In this document: in pieces, positions 1 to 6,768 of the stretch
Layout of the letters: each line of letters opens with the position of its first letter
How positions within the stretch are numbered: position 1 is the first letter of the stretch
Assembly (NCBI GenBank): GCA_036562565.1
Contig: DATCJY010000015.1
Location: 1-13,781 of the forward strand
Length of the DNA: 13,781 bases
Source of the DNA: DATCJY01 sp036562565
GTDB lineage: Bacteria; Bacteroidota; Bacteroidia; Flavobacteriales_D; Sanyastnellaceae
Reading direction: 5' to 3'
Position numbers and translations under genes: made by a program
Notes under the pieces: model-generated
The model's database searches: none
What the model saw: the letters and a program-made list of their open reading frames with translations, nothing else
Told to the model about the DNA's origin: nothing

Positions 1-70
1 AGCTTAGCCATGATTATACCCATGAGGTTTAATCCTTACGAATAATAACCATAAGAATTTAGAACTGAAC

Positions 71-1315
71 ATGGACATCCGTACCGTAAAACAACGATTT
101 GAGATCATAGGTAATTCGCCTATGTTGAACCGCGCGTTGGATATAGCGGTGCAAGTGGCCGCAACGAATATGTCCGTTCTCATCAATGGTGAGAGCGGAA
201 CCGGTAAGGAAAATATTCCGAAAATCATTCATGCCTATAGTGCCCGCAAACACGCGCCCTACATAGCCGTGAACTGCGGGGCAATTCCTGAAGGTACCAT
301 TGATAGTGAATTGTTCGGTCACGAGAAAGGCGCCTTCACCGGTGCTACCGATTCCAGAAAAGGATATTTTGAAGAAGCCAATGGCGGAACCATCTTCCTT
401 GATGAAGTAGCCGAGCTACCACTCATGACGCAAGTGCGCCTGTTGCGCGTTTTAGAAACAGGCGAATTCATACGCGTAGGCTCCTCCAAAGTGCAAAAGA
501 CCAACGTGCGGGTAGTGGCTGCAACCAACGTGGACTTCAACTTGGCGATTCGCAAAGGCAAGTTCAGGGAAGATTTGTACTACCGCCTCAATCAAGTACC
601 GATTTATCTGCCGCCATTGCGTGAAAGGCGTGAAGACATTCCATTGCTATTTGCCAAGTTCACAACAGACTTTTCGGAGAAATACAAAATGCCCGTGCTA
701 GAGTTGACACCTGAAGCACGCGAACTGCTCATGAATTATTCATGGCCCGGGAACATTCGTCAGCTCAAGAACATCACCGAACAAATCAATGTACTGGAGC
801 AAGACCGCTTAATTACGGCAGAAACACTGCGTTTCTACCTGCCACAAGAAGGTTTTGGCTCCGGCTCCCTTGTTCCCTTGGGAGGTAATGGAAGTGCTGA
901 TGCTCAAAACTTCACCGAGCGCGAAATCCTGTACAAGGTGTTGTTTGATATGAAAAACGACTTGAACGACCTCAAGCAATTGGTATCCGGCTTGATTCAA
1001 TCAGGCCCAGATTTCATTCATGATGCCAACAACGCAGCACTTGTGCAACGCGTTTTTGCCGATACCAATTTCCAGCACAATGCAAACACACCCTCTTCGA
1101 ATGTCATTCGACTGCCACAATCGGGCATGGCACAACCTGCCGGTACGCAACACATCGAGGTAGAAGAAACCCTTTCACTTCAGAATTCAGAGAAAGAGCT
1201 CATTATCCGCGCATTGAAGAAACACCGCAACAAGCGCAAATATGCCGCTGAGGAATTGGGAATATCCGAGCGTACCCTTTACAGAAAAATCAAAGAGTAT
1301 GGCATCGCGAAATAA
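71..1315 (+). CDS. Sigma-54-dependent transcriptional activator (AAA+ and Fis-type HTH, no sensory domain)
   Basis: Bacterial enhancer-binding protein that would use ATP hydrolysis to remodel the sigma-54 RNA polymerase closed complex. Visible in the 414-residue protein are Walker A GESGTGKE (40-47), the sigma-54-contacting loop GAFTGA (87-92), Walker B GGTIFLDE (105-112), the PPLRERREDIP segment (181-191) and WPGNIRQL (225-232). A low-complexity linker of about 110 residues follows, then a Fis-type helix-turn-helix (about 372-414, with AAEELGISERTLYRKIKEYG). The AAA+ domain begins almost at residue 10, so there is no receiver, GAF or PAS domain. This resembles PspF, and activity may be set by a partner protein or by expression level. 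It is the first gene of an apparent operon with lptE, a TPR-like protein and secG. The intact GAFTGA loop indicates a true sigma-54 activator. Family assignment is certain; its targets are unknown, though the groES promoter described here is a candidate. Confidence 0.95.
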   Translation: MDIRTVKQRFEIIGNSPMLNRALDIAVQVAATNMSVLINGESGTGKENIPKIIHAYSARKHAPYIAVNCGAIPEGTIDSELFGHEKGAFTGATDSRKGYFEEANGGTIFLDEVAELPLMTQVRLLRVLETGEFIRVGSSKVQKTNVRVVAATNVDFNLAIRKGKFREDLYYRLNQVPIYLPPLRERREDIPLLFAKFTTDFSEKYKMPVLELTPEARELLMNYSWPGNIRQLKNITEQINVLEQDRLITAETLRFYLPQEGFGSGSLVPLGGNGSADAQNFTEREILYKVLFDMKNDLNDLKQLVSGLIQSGPDFIHDANNAALVQRVFADTNFQHNANTPSSNVIRLPQSGMAQPAGTQHIEVEETLSLQNSEKELIIRALKKHRNKRKYAAEELGISERTLYRKIKEYGIAK

Positions 1316-1832
1316 AGTGCTGAGAACCATGAAGGGATTGTTATCGATTTGCTTCGCATTGGCAATGTTGACCGGATGTACCGTTCAATACTCCATGACG
1401 GGCGGACAATTCGGTAATGCCAAAACCTTCTCTGTGGATTATTTCAAACCCCAGACAGGATTGGCCACCCCCACCTATGCACAATTATTTTCCGAATCAC
1501 TCAAAGATTTTCTCCTAGCGCAAAGCCCACTTAAACTGCGGGAATCCGATGGCGACTTGCAATTCAGCGGCAGCATTGTAGAATACCACATTGCCCCAGC
1601 ATCAGCAACAGGTGGCAATACCGAAATCGCCTCCATGAACAGATTGACCATTGGCGTTAAAGTCAAATACGTCAACACCCTAGAAGAAGATTTAAATTTT
1701 GAGAAGAGCTTTTCGAAATTTGCCGACTTCGAAGCCGACAAGGATTTGTTTGCTGTAGAAGAAGAACTCTGGAAAATCATCAACGAACAATTGATTGTAG
1801 AGATTTACAACGCAAGCGTTGGTAACTGGTAA
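1299..1832 (+). CDS. lptE: LptE-family outer-membrane LPS assembly lipoprotein
   Basis: Probable LptE, the lipoprotein that plugs the LptD barrel and helps place lipopolysaccharide in the outer leaflet of the outer membrane. The N-terminus is a type II signal peptide with lipobox LTGC (Cys27 from this start). The mature part starts CTVQYSMTGGQFGNAKTFSV, typical of Bacteroidota LptE, and the total length of about 170 residues fits. The start is ambiguous. ATG at 1299 overlaps the activator by 17 bases, has an A-rich upstream stretch and gives a basic n-region (ASRNKVLR). ATG at 1329 gives a shorter signal peptide of 16 residues. The mature protein is the same either way. The overlap or tight spacing with the activator suggests co-transcription and perhaps translational coupling. 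The family is recognised from the pattern and context, not from an alignment. Confidence 0.85.
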   Translation: MASRNKVLRTMKGLLSICFALAMLTGCTVQYSMTGGQFGNAKTFSVDYFKPQTGLATPTYAQLFSESLKDFLLAQSPLKLRESDGDLQFSGSIVEYHIAPASATGGNTEIASMNRLTIGVKVKYVNTLEEDLNFEKSFSKFADFEADKDLFAVEEELWKIINEQLIVEIYNASVGNW

Positions 1833-1858
1833 AAACAAACGATTGGCCATATTATCTC

Positions 1859-3259
1859 TTGAACAAGGACATTATACATAAAGCTATTGAGCATCCGGAA
1901 GTCGCATTGAATGCGGGGGTGGAAGACTTGGAAAAAATTTCGAGTCAATACCCCTACTTTGGTGCTGCACAACTGTTGCTCACCAAGGCTTATCAACGAA
2001 CCAATCATTACCGCTATACCGACCAGCTACATCAGGCAGCTATCTACTCCACTGATAGAAAGCACTTGTATGAATGGGTAAAAAAGCCGCTTGCAGAAGA
2101 AACACGTTTTGAAGCAAACGCGCCTGCTATGCCCCATGTGGCAACCCCGGTGCAGACCGAAGAGGAACCACAAGAAATAATAACTCAGACCGAGCCGATT
2201 GTAACCCAGGCACCAACGCCAGCAGAAGAGCCCGAGGTGGTTCCGGCACTCCAGCCAAGAGTTTCGGACTTGGTAAGCCTGATGCTGGAAGACGAACTGC
2301 CTGCCCATAAAGTCACAACTCCTGCTCCTGTAGCAGAAAAAGCGCCCTCTGTCACTGCAGAAAAAGAAGCTCCTGTGAGCACACCGGTATCACCGGTAGA
2401 ACAGGCTAAACCGACAGAGGAAACCCAATCACCAGCTGCTGTTGATGCGACACCTGCTCAAACTGCAACACCTGAATCGCATTTACATACTGAACAAGAA
2501 AGCGAAGAAACCGAAGAGGTTCCAACTATTTCAATCCAGCAATTTGACCCTGTGGAAACAGAAATCTTGTTGGAGGCTATGCAGAGCAGCATAGAGCTTG
2601 AAGTGAGCGAAGAAGCTCAAGAAAGCAAATCCCCAGTTTCGGCTGATGAGCCCGCGATAGTTACGCAAAGTACTCGTCATACTCTGGCTGAGGCCGAGCC
2701 AACCCATGAAGAGGAAGAAGAAGCCGACAGCTATGCGGCTTGGATTTACAAACGCTCGCAAGAAGTTCATTTCAGCACAACTGACAAACCTGCACTTCCG
2801 CAGGATGAACCGCAGGCCGTGAGCGATTGGGTTCGCACACCGCAACCTCAAGCGGCATCTACCTTGGAGGATGAGGAAAAGGATGAAACCGAGCCGGCAA
2901 TGGAAGAAGCGGAGCACGATGAAATGCCACCGGTGAGCAAATCGCCTTTGTCGCATGGCATTAAAAAGCTCACCCCTTCAGCCACCAAGAGCCATCAGCA
3001 AGAGCTCATCGACCGCTTCATCAAGTTCGAACCTAAGATTACACCTGGCAAAGCATTGGAATACAGTGCCGGAAACTTAGCCAAAGAAAGCTTGGAAGAA
3101 GACTTTTCATTTGTGACAGAAACCATGGCCATCCTGTTTGCCAAACAAGGCAAACCGGATAAGGCACGAAAGGCTTTCAAAAAATTGATGGAGCTACATC
3201 CGGAAAAAAGTGTTTACTTTGCCGCCCAGTTAAAAAATTTAGACAAATACAAAAAGTAA
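1859..3259 (+). CDS. Uncharacterised Bacteroidota protein with disordered acidic middle and TPR-like C-terminus
   Basis: I do not recognise a characterised function. The 466-residue product has three parts. A helical N-terminal module (about 1-75) contains the pattern YPYFGAAQLLLTKAYQ. A long Pro/Glu/Ala/Thr-rich, acidic and probably disordered region (about 76-370) contains one island that looks conserved, ADSYAAWIYKRSQEV (near residue 290). A C-terminal module (about 375-466) has an EFLIDRFI-like helix (here QELIDRFIKFEPKI) and a TPR-like helix pair ending in AFKKLMELHPEKSVYFA. There is no signal peptide or membrane segment, so it is probably cytoplasmic. The start is TTG; no in-frame ATG or GTG lies between the lptE stop and the conserved N-terminal module. 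It sits 26 bases after lptE and 9 bases before secG, so it is probably in the same transcript. From memory, a similar hypothetical protein occupies this slot in related genomes. Confidence 0.85.
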   Translation: MNKDIIHKAIEHPEVALNAGVEDLEKISSQYPYFGAAQLLLTKAYQRTNHYRYTDQLHQAAIYSTDRKHLYEWVKKPLAEETRFEANAPAMPHVATPVQTEEEPQEIITQTEPIVTQAPTPAEEPEVVPALQPRVSDLVSLMLEDELPAHKVTTPAPVAEKAPSVTAEKEAPVSTPVSPVEQAKPTEETQSPAAVDATPAQTATPESHLHTEQESEETEEVPTISIQQFDPVETEILLEAMQSSIELEVSEEAQESKSPVSADEPAIVTQSTRHTLAEAEPTHEEEEEADSYAAWIYKRSQEVHFSTTDKPALPQDEPQAVSDWVRTPQPQAASTLEDEEKDETEPAMEEAEHDEMPPVSKSPLSHGIKKLTPSATKSHQQELIDRFIKFEPKITPGKALEYSAGNLAKESLEEDFSFVTETMAILFAKQGKPDKARKAFKKLMELHPEKSVYFAAQLKNLDKYKK

Positions 3260-3268
3260 AATAAAGTT

Positions 3269-3562
3269 ATGTTCATCATTATACTAATCGTAATCGTAGC
3301 CCTACTCCTAGGAATCGTAGTTCTTATTCAAAACCCTAAGGGAGGCGGATTGGCCGCTGGTTTCCAAGGTGCTGCACAAGTGAGTGGAGTTCAACGCACA
3401 ACCGAATTCCTTGAGAAGGCTACATGGTACCTTGCCATTACACTTTTTGTATTGTGCCTTATCTCGGCTAAATTCTTCACCTCACGCACATCACAATTTG
3501 AAGGAACCATCTCTACCCCAACTGAAGTAACAACCGGTGGAGATACTGAAGACGCACAATAA
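3269..3562 (+). CDS. secG: Preprotein translocase subunit SecG
   Basis: Small inner-membrane subunit of the SecYEG translocon, which supports SecA-driven export. The 97-residue protein has the expected two-helix layout. TM1 spans about residues 2-20 and is followed by the family loop QNPKGGGLAAGFQG. The conserved stretch RTTEFLEKATW (43-53) leads into TM2 (about 53-70), and a short polar, acidic tail closes the protein. The ATG lies 9 bases after the stop of the upstream TPR-like gene, so it is read as the last gene of the operon, directly before the hairpin at 3588-3625. Co-transcription with lptE puts two envelope-biogenesis functions under one promoter. The identification is secure from the length, topology and QNPKGGGL motif. 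Confidence 0.95.
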   Translation: MFIIILIVIVALLLGIVVLIQNPKGGGLAAGFQGAAQVSGVQRTTEFLEKATWYLAITLFVLCLISAKFFTSRTSQFEGTISTPTEVTTGGDTEDAQ

Positions 3563-3587
3563 GCATTTCAGCTTTCAAGATAGCATC

Positions 3588-3625
3588 AAAATGTCAGTGT
3601 TCTCGTCAACACTGACATTTTTTTT
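3588..3625 (+). terminator. Intrinsic terminator after secG (dyad may double as a regulatory site)
   Basis: Perfect 11-bp stem: ATGTCAGTGTT at 3591-3601 pairs with AACACTGACAT at 3608-3618, with a 6-base loop. Three flanking A-T pairs can extend it to 14 bp, and eight T residues (3618-3625) follow. It lies 28 bases past the secG stop and separates the secG operon from groES. The stem is symmetric around TGTCAG/CTGACA, a sequence that occurs once more at 3636-3641, so a second role as a protein-binding dyad is possible (see findings). Confidence 0.9.
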
Positions 3626-3672
3626 GTCCTTAAATCTGACATTTTTTTCGGCAAAAACTGCCATAACCGATA

Positions 3673-3688
3673 TGGCACAGAAAATGCC
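3673..3688 (+). promoter_or_regulatory. Candidate sigma-54 (-24/-12) promoter of groES-groEL
   Basis: TGGCAC at 3673-3678 and TGC at 3685-3687 match the sigma-54 consensus TGGCACG-N4-TTGC. The invariant GG and GC dinucleotides are exactly 10 bases apart; the only departures are the G after TGGCAC and the first T of the -12 element. Transcription would start near 3699, leaving a leader of about 93 bases before the groES ATG at 3792. The box is itself a small palindrome (TGGCA-N7-TGCCA). I see no TAnnTTTG box at a suitable distance and no CIRCE element in this gap. The activator at 71-1315 makes a sigma-54 promoter biologically reasonable. The match is seen directly; the function is inferred. 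Confidence 0.6.
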
Positions 3689-3791
3689 AAGTGCGGCATC
3701 GGATGAAAATGCGTTAAGCACGTGCCAACACATTTTCGTTTAGCTATAACAACTAAAAAAAGAATTATAACCGGTAATAAATTTTAAGAAC

Positions 3792-4067
3792 ATGTCAGTT
3801 AAAGTAACTCCTCTCGCAGATCGCGTTCTTGTAGAACCAAGTCCTGCTGAAACGACTACTGCAAGCGGTATCATCATTCCTGATACAGCAAAAGAAAAAC
3901 CACAACGCGGAACCATCGTAGCGGTTGGTAAGGGTAAAAAAGACGAACCAATGACCGTAAAAGAAGGCGATACTGTTCTTTATGGTAAATATGCCGGAAC
4001 AGAGATCACCATCGATGGCAAAGAGTACCTCATCATGCGTGAGTCTGACATCTTCGCTATCATCTAA
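3792..4067 (+). CDS. groES: Co-chaperonin GroES (Hsp10)
   Basis: Heptameric lid of the GroEL folding chamber, cytoplasmic. The 91 residues cover the full family length. The N-terminal strand VKVTPLADRVLVEP is followed by the mobile loop (about 18-33) with the GroEL-contacting hydrophobic segment SGIIIP (25-30). The second half carries GTIVAVGKGK, the GDTVLYGKYAGTEI strand and the C-terminal EYLIMRESDIFAII. It is followed after 98 bases by groEL, the usual chaperonin pair. Codons are biased to GGT, CGT, GTT and GAA as in groEL, consistent with strong expression. Likely regulation is through the sigma-54-type promoter in the upstream gap; no CIRCE operator is visible. Confidence 0.98.
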   Translation: MSVKVTPLADRVLVEPSPAETTTASGIIIPDTAKEKPQRGTIVAVGKGKKDEPMTVKEGDTVLYGKYAGTEITIDGKEYLIMRESDIFAII

Positions 4068-4076
4068 ATCACACAG

Positions 4077-4138
4077 AATTGAAAATTGAAGATTGAAAAT
4101 GCTCAATCGTCAGTTTTCAGTCAAGACAATTTTCAATT
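4077..4138. repeat. ATTGAAA-type structured repeat in the groES-groEL spacer
   Basis: Three near-copies of an 8-base unit (GAATTGAA, AATTGAAG, ATTGAAAA) begin the spacer. A perfect 12-base inverted repeat, AATTGAAAATTG at 4077-4088 with CAATTTTCAATT at 4127-4138, encloses an inner hairpin, GATTGA at 4091-4096 with TCAATC at 4103-4108. The RNA could fold as a long AU-rich stem with an inner stem. Similar AATTGAAA runs are, as I recall, common dispersed intergenic sequences in Bacteroidota. It could modulate the groES/groEL ratio or mRNA stability, or be only a dispersed repeat. There is no T-tract typical of a terminator. Confidence 0.7.
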
Positions 4139-4165
4139 TAATCCTCAATAAACAATAAACAAGAA

Positions 4166-5797
4166 ATGGCTAAGGAAATAACTTTTGATACTAGCGCTCG
4201 TGAGAAATTAAAAGCGGGTGTAGATGCATTGGCAAATGCCGTGAAAGTGACACTTGGACCGAAAGGTCGTAATGTCGTAATCGACAAAAAATTCGGTGCG
4301 CCACACATTACCAAAGACGGTGTATCTGTTGCTAAAGAAATCGAGCTTGCTGACCCAATTGAAAACATGGGTGCTCAAATGCTCAAAGAAGTAGCAAGCA
4401 AAACTGCCGATATCGCAGGTGATGGTACTACTACTGCAACAGTTCTTGCTCAAGCTATCGTAACAGGAGGTTTGAAAAACGTTGCCAGCGGTGCTAATCC
4501 GATGGATTTGAAACGCGGTATTGACAAAGCAGTAGCTGCTGTAGTAGCTGAGCTTAAGAAAATCTCTAAAACCGTTGGTAACGACAACGACAAAATCAAA
4601 CAAGTTGCTACCATCTCTGCTAACAACGATGAAACCATCGGTTCCTTGATTGCTGAAGCAATGAAGAAAGTAGGTACCGAAGGAGTGATCACCGTTGAAG
4701 AAGCAAAAGGTACCGAAACAGAAGTGAAAACTGTTGAAGGTATGCAGTTCGACCGTGGTTACCTCTCTCCATACTTCGTAACCAACGCAGAGAACATGGA
4801 AGCAGAATTGGACAACGCTTACATCCTTATCTACGATAAGAAAGTAAGCACCATGAAAGAGCTTCTTCCTGTTCTTGAGAAAACTGCTCAAACAGGCCGT
4901 CCATTGCTCATCATTGCTGAAGACGTAGATGGTGAAGCATTGGCAACACTTGTAGTGAACAAAATCCGCGGTTCACTGAAAGTAGCTGCTGTTAAAGCTC
5001 CAGGCTTCGGTGACAGAAGAAAAGCAATGTTGCAAGACATCGCTATCCTCACCGGTGGTCAAGTTATCTCCGAGGAGACTGGCTTGAAGCTTGAAAATGC
5101 TACATTGGAAGACCTTGGCCGCGCTGAGAAAATCACCGTTGACAAAGAGAATACAACCATCGTTAACGGTGCCGGTAGCAAAGACGCTATCGCTGCTCGT
5201 GTAAGCGAAATCAAAGCTCAAATCGAGAAAACTACTTCTGACTACGACCGCGAGAAATTGCAAGAACGTCTTGCTAAGCTTGCCGGTGGTGTGGCAGTAT
5301 TGTACATCGGTGCTGCTACTGAAGTAGAAATGAAAGAGAAGAAAGACCGTGTAGATGATGCTCTTCACGCAACTCGCGCTGCAGTAGAAGAAGGTATCGT
5401 TCCTGGTGGCGGTGTTGCTTACATCCGTGCTCAACAAGCTTTGGATAAACTCAAAGGAAGCAATGAAGACGAGAACACCGGTATCACTCTTGTAAGACGT
5501 GCTATCGAAGAACCTCTTCGTCAAATCATTGCCAATGCCGGTGGTGAAGGTGCTGTAATCGTTCAGAAAATCCGTGAAGGAAAAGATGACTTCGGTTACA
5601 ACGCTCGCACTGAAACATTCGAAAACTTGATTTCTGCAGGTGTAATCGACCCGACTAAAGTTAGCCGTGTAGCTCTTGAGAACGCAGCTTCTATTGCCGG
5701 TATGTTGTTGACTACTGAGTGCGTGATTAGCGACATCAAAGAAGAAACTCCTGCTATGCCTTCAATGAACGGAGGCGGCATGGGTGGTATGATGTAA
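4166..5797 (+). CDS. groEL: Chaperonin GroEL (Hsp60)
   Basis: Fourteen-mer ATP-dependent folding chamber that works with GroES in the cytoplasm. The 543 residues are full length. Visible are the N-terminal KVTLGPKGRNVVIDKKFG region, the nucleotide-binding GDGTTTATVLAQ (from residue 85), the apical domain, and the late ALHATRAAVEEGIVPGGG signature (near 400-415) whose preceding VDD contains the catalytic Asp region. The C-terminus is the GGM-rich tail ending GGMGGMM that projects into the cavity. Start ATG at 4166 follows an A-rich leader typical of Bacteroidota. Codon use is strongly biased compared with the flanking genes, as expected for an abundant protein. It ends at the strong bidirectional hairpin at 5821-5853. 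Confidence 0.99.
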   Translation: MAKEITFDTSAREKLKAGVDALANAVKVTLGPKGRNVVIDKKFGAPHITKDGVSVAKEIELADPIENMGAQMLKEVASKTADIAGDGTTTATVLAQAIVTGGLKNVASGANPMDLKRGIDKAVAAVVAELKKISKTVGNDNDKIKQVATISANNDETIGSLIAEAMKKVGTEGVITVEEAKGTETEVKTVEGMQFDRGYLSPYFVTNAENMEAELDNAYILIYDKKVSTMKELLPVLEKTAQTGRPLLIIAEDVDGEALATLVVNKIRGSLKVAAVKAPGFGDRRKAMLQDIAILTGGQVISEETGLKLENATLEDLGRAEKITVDKENTTIVNGAGSKDAIAARVSEIKAQIEKTTSDYDREKLQERLAKLAGGVAVLYIGAATEVEMKEKKDRVDDALHATRAAVEEGIVPGGGVAYIRAQQALDKLKGSNEDENTGITLVRRAIEEPLRQIIANAGGEGAVIVQKIREGKDDFGYNARTETFENLISAGVIDPTKVSRVALENAASIAGMLLTTECVISDIKEETPAMPSMNGGGMGGMM

Positions 5798-5820
5798 TCA
5801 TCGCTCTAACTATATCATTG

Positions 5821-5853
5821 AAAAAGCCCTTCGAAATGCTCGAAGGGCTTTTT
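5821..5853. terminator. Bidirectional intrinsic terminator between groEL and the SDR gene
   Basis: Perfect 14-bp stem, AAAAAGCCCTTCGA at 5821-5834 with TCGAAGGGCTTTTT at 5840-5853, and a 5-base loop AATGC. The A-tract and T-tract flanking the GC core make it usable from both sides, which suits the convergent groEL (plus) and SDR (minus) genes. Confidence 0.93.
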
Positions 5854-5906
5854 GTTTATGTAAAGCACACGCATTACAGTTACAACCTGAACGCTTCCGG
5901 GGTATA

Positions 5907-6731
5907 TCAAAGAGCAGTATTCGTTCGTCCTTTAAACTCATTCATCGTATCATAAATGCCGAGTACCGTCCGCATCAACCAATCGTATAGGCGTAGAGGG
6001 AAAATGCCTTGTGCAAGGCGAATGAACCAATAAGGAAAAGGAAGCGCATACATTTTCTTCCTGCGCTCAATAGCACATACAATGCGCTCTGCAGCCACTT
6101 CCGGTTCCATCAAAGGAATCACCTTGGATCTAACACCATCAAACATACCCGTCTTGATGTAATAAGGCATGATAGTCGTTATAGCAATGTCCTTATTCAA
6201 CGCTTCCATTTCCAGCCTGAGGCTATCACTCCATCCCACCACAGCCCATTTTGAAGCAGCATAGACCGACATCTTCGGATTAGAGACCAATCCAGCGGAA
6301 GAAGCAATGTTGCAAATAGCTCCTCTGTTGCGCTGCATCATTTCCGACAAAAACAACCGTGTCAGCAACATGGGCGCATCAGCATTGATACGCATTGTTC
6401 TACTGATTGCTTGCATGGAGTGTTCGTGAAAATACTTTCCCACAACAATTCCCGCATTGTTGATGATAATATCAGGATATCCGGCACGCTCAACAGTTTC
6501 CGACTTTGCCTTCTCCATCGACTCAAGGTCGGAGACATCACAAAGTATCGCCACCACCCTATCACCAAATGATGCAAAGGCCGATAGCGTATCATTCATA
6601 TTTTGCTCATTGATGTCCCATATAACGAGCCGAGCCGCACCACGTTCCAACGCTTTTCGTCCCATGATCCGACCGATACCCGATGCACCTCCGGTGATGA
6701 GAACAACTTTGTTTTTAAACGAAGTTTTCAT
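5907..6731 (-). CDS. Short-chain dehydrogenase/reductase (retinol/17beta-HSD-like SDR)
   Basis: Classical SDR oxidoreductase of 274 residues acting on an alcohol/carbonyl pair. Visible are the Rossmann motif TGGASGIG (13-20), an acidic Asp39 at the end of beta-2 that favours NAD(H), NNAG (91-94), Asn115, Ser144, and YAASK with Tyr157 and Lys161. The C-terminal 45 residues are aromatic and hydrophobic (PFPYWFIRLAQGIFPLRLYD), which suggests membrane association as in SDRs that handle lipid or retinoid alcohols. ATG at 6731 is chosen because the family N-terminus KNKVVLITGG follows at once; an in-frame ATG at 6845 would add 38 atypical residues and run into the divergent gene. The divergent neighbour is a class-3 aldehyde dehydrogenase, so a joint alcohol-to-acid route is an inference. 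The substrate is not determinable from sequence. Confidence 0.92.
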   Translation of the reverse strand: MKTSFKNKVVLITGGASGIGRIMGRKALERGAARLVIWDINEQNMNDTLSAFASFGDRVVAILCDVSDLESMEKAKSETVERAGYPDIIINNAGIVVGKYFHEHSMQAISRTMRINADAPMLLTRLFLSEMMQRNRGAICNIASSAGLVSNPKMSVYAASKWAVVGWSDSLRLEMEALNKDIAITTIMPYYIKTGMFDGVRSKVIPLMEPEVAAERIVCAIERRKKMYALPFPYWFIRLAQGIFPLRLYDWLMRTVLGIYDTMNEFKGRTNTAL

Positions 6732-6768
6732 TAAGAGTAAATTAGTGCAATAAATAAACAGCAATACA

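Noticed and set aside
1..45. Possible tail of an upstream gene ending in TAA at 43-45 (reads ...MIIPMRFNPYE)
   Set aside because: Only 14 codons are visible and no family mark can be recognised, so it is not called as a gene.
2531..2956. Minus-strand ORF of 141 residues opposite the TPR-like gene
   Set aside because: Arg/Phe/Leu-rich shadow without motifs; the plus-strand gene has structured conserved ends and operon context.
3713..3727. TGGCACG on the minus strand at 3727-3721, resembling a divergent sigma-54 -24 box
   Set aside because: The -12 position reads TAAC instead of TTGC, and no minus-strand gene lies downstream.
3537..3743. Plus-strand ORF of 68 residues overlapping the secG end
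   Set aside because: It runs through the secG terminator hairpin, its T-run and the groES promoter region, and the product is low-complexity Ser/Phe/Leu; this is non-coding sequence.
3563..3791. CIRCE/HrcA operator before groES
   Set aside because: Searched by eye for TTAGCACTC-N9-GAGTGCTAA; neither arm is present.
4208..4891. Long minus-strand ORF (227 residues) opposite groEL
   Set aside because: Ser/Cys/Phe-rich composition is the mirror of groEL codon bias; the GroEL frame is certain.
6738..6745. TAAATTAG as a -7 box for the aldehyde dehydrogenase
   Set aside because: It differs from TAnnTTTG at one key position, and the nearest TTTG (6708-6711) is 26 bases away, beyond the usual spacing.
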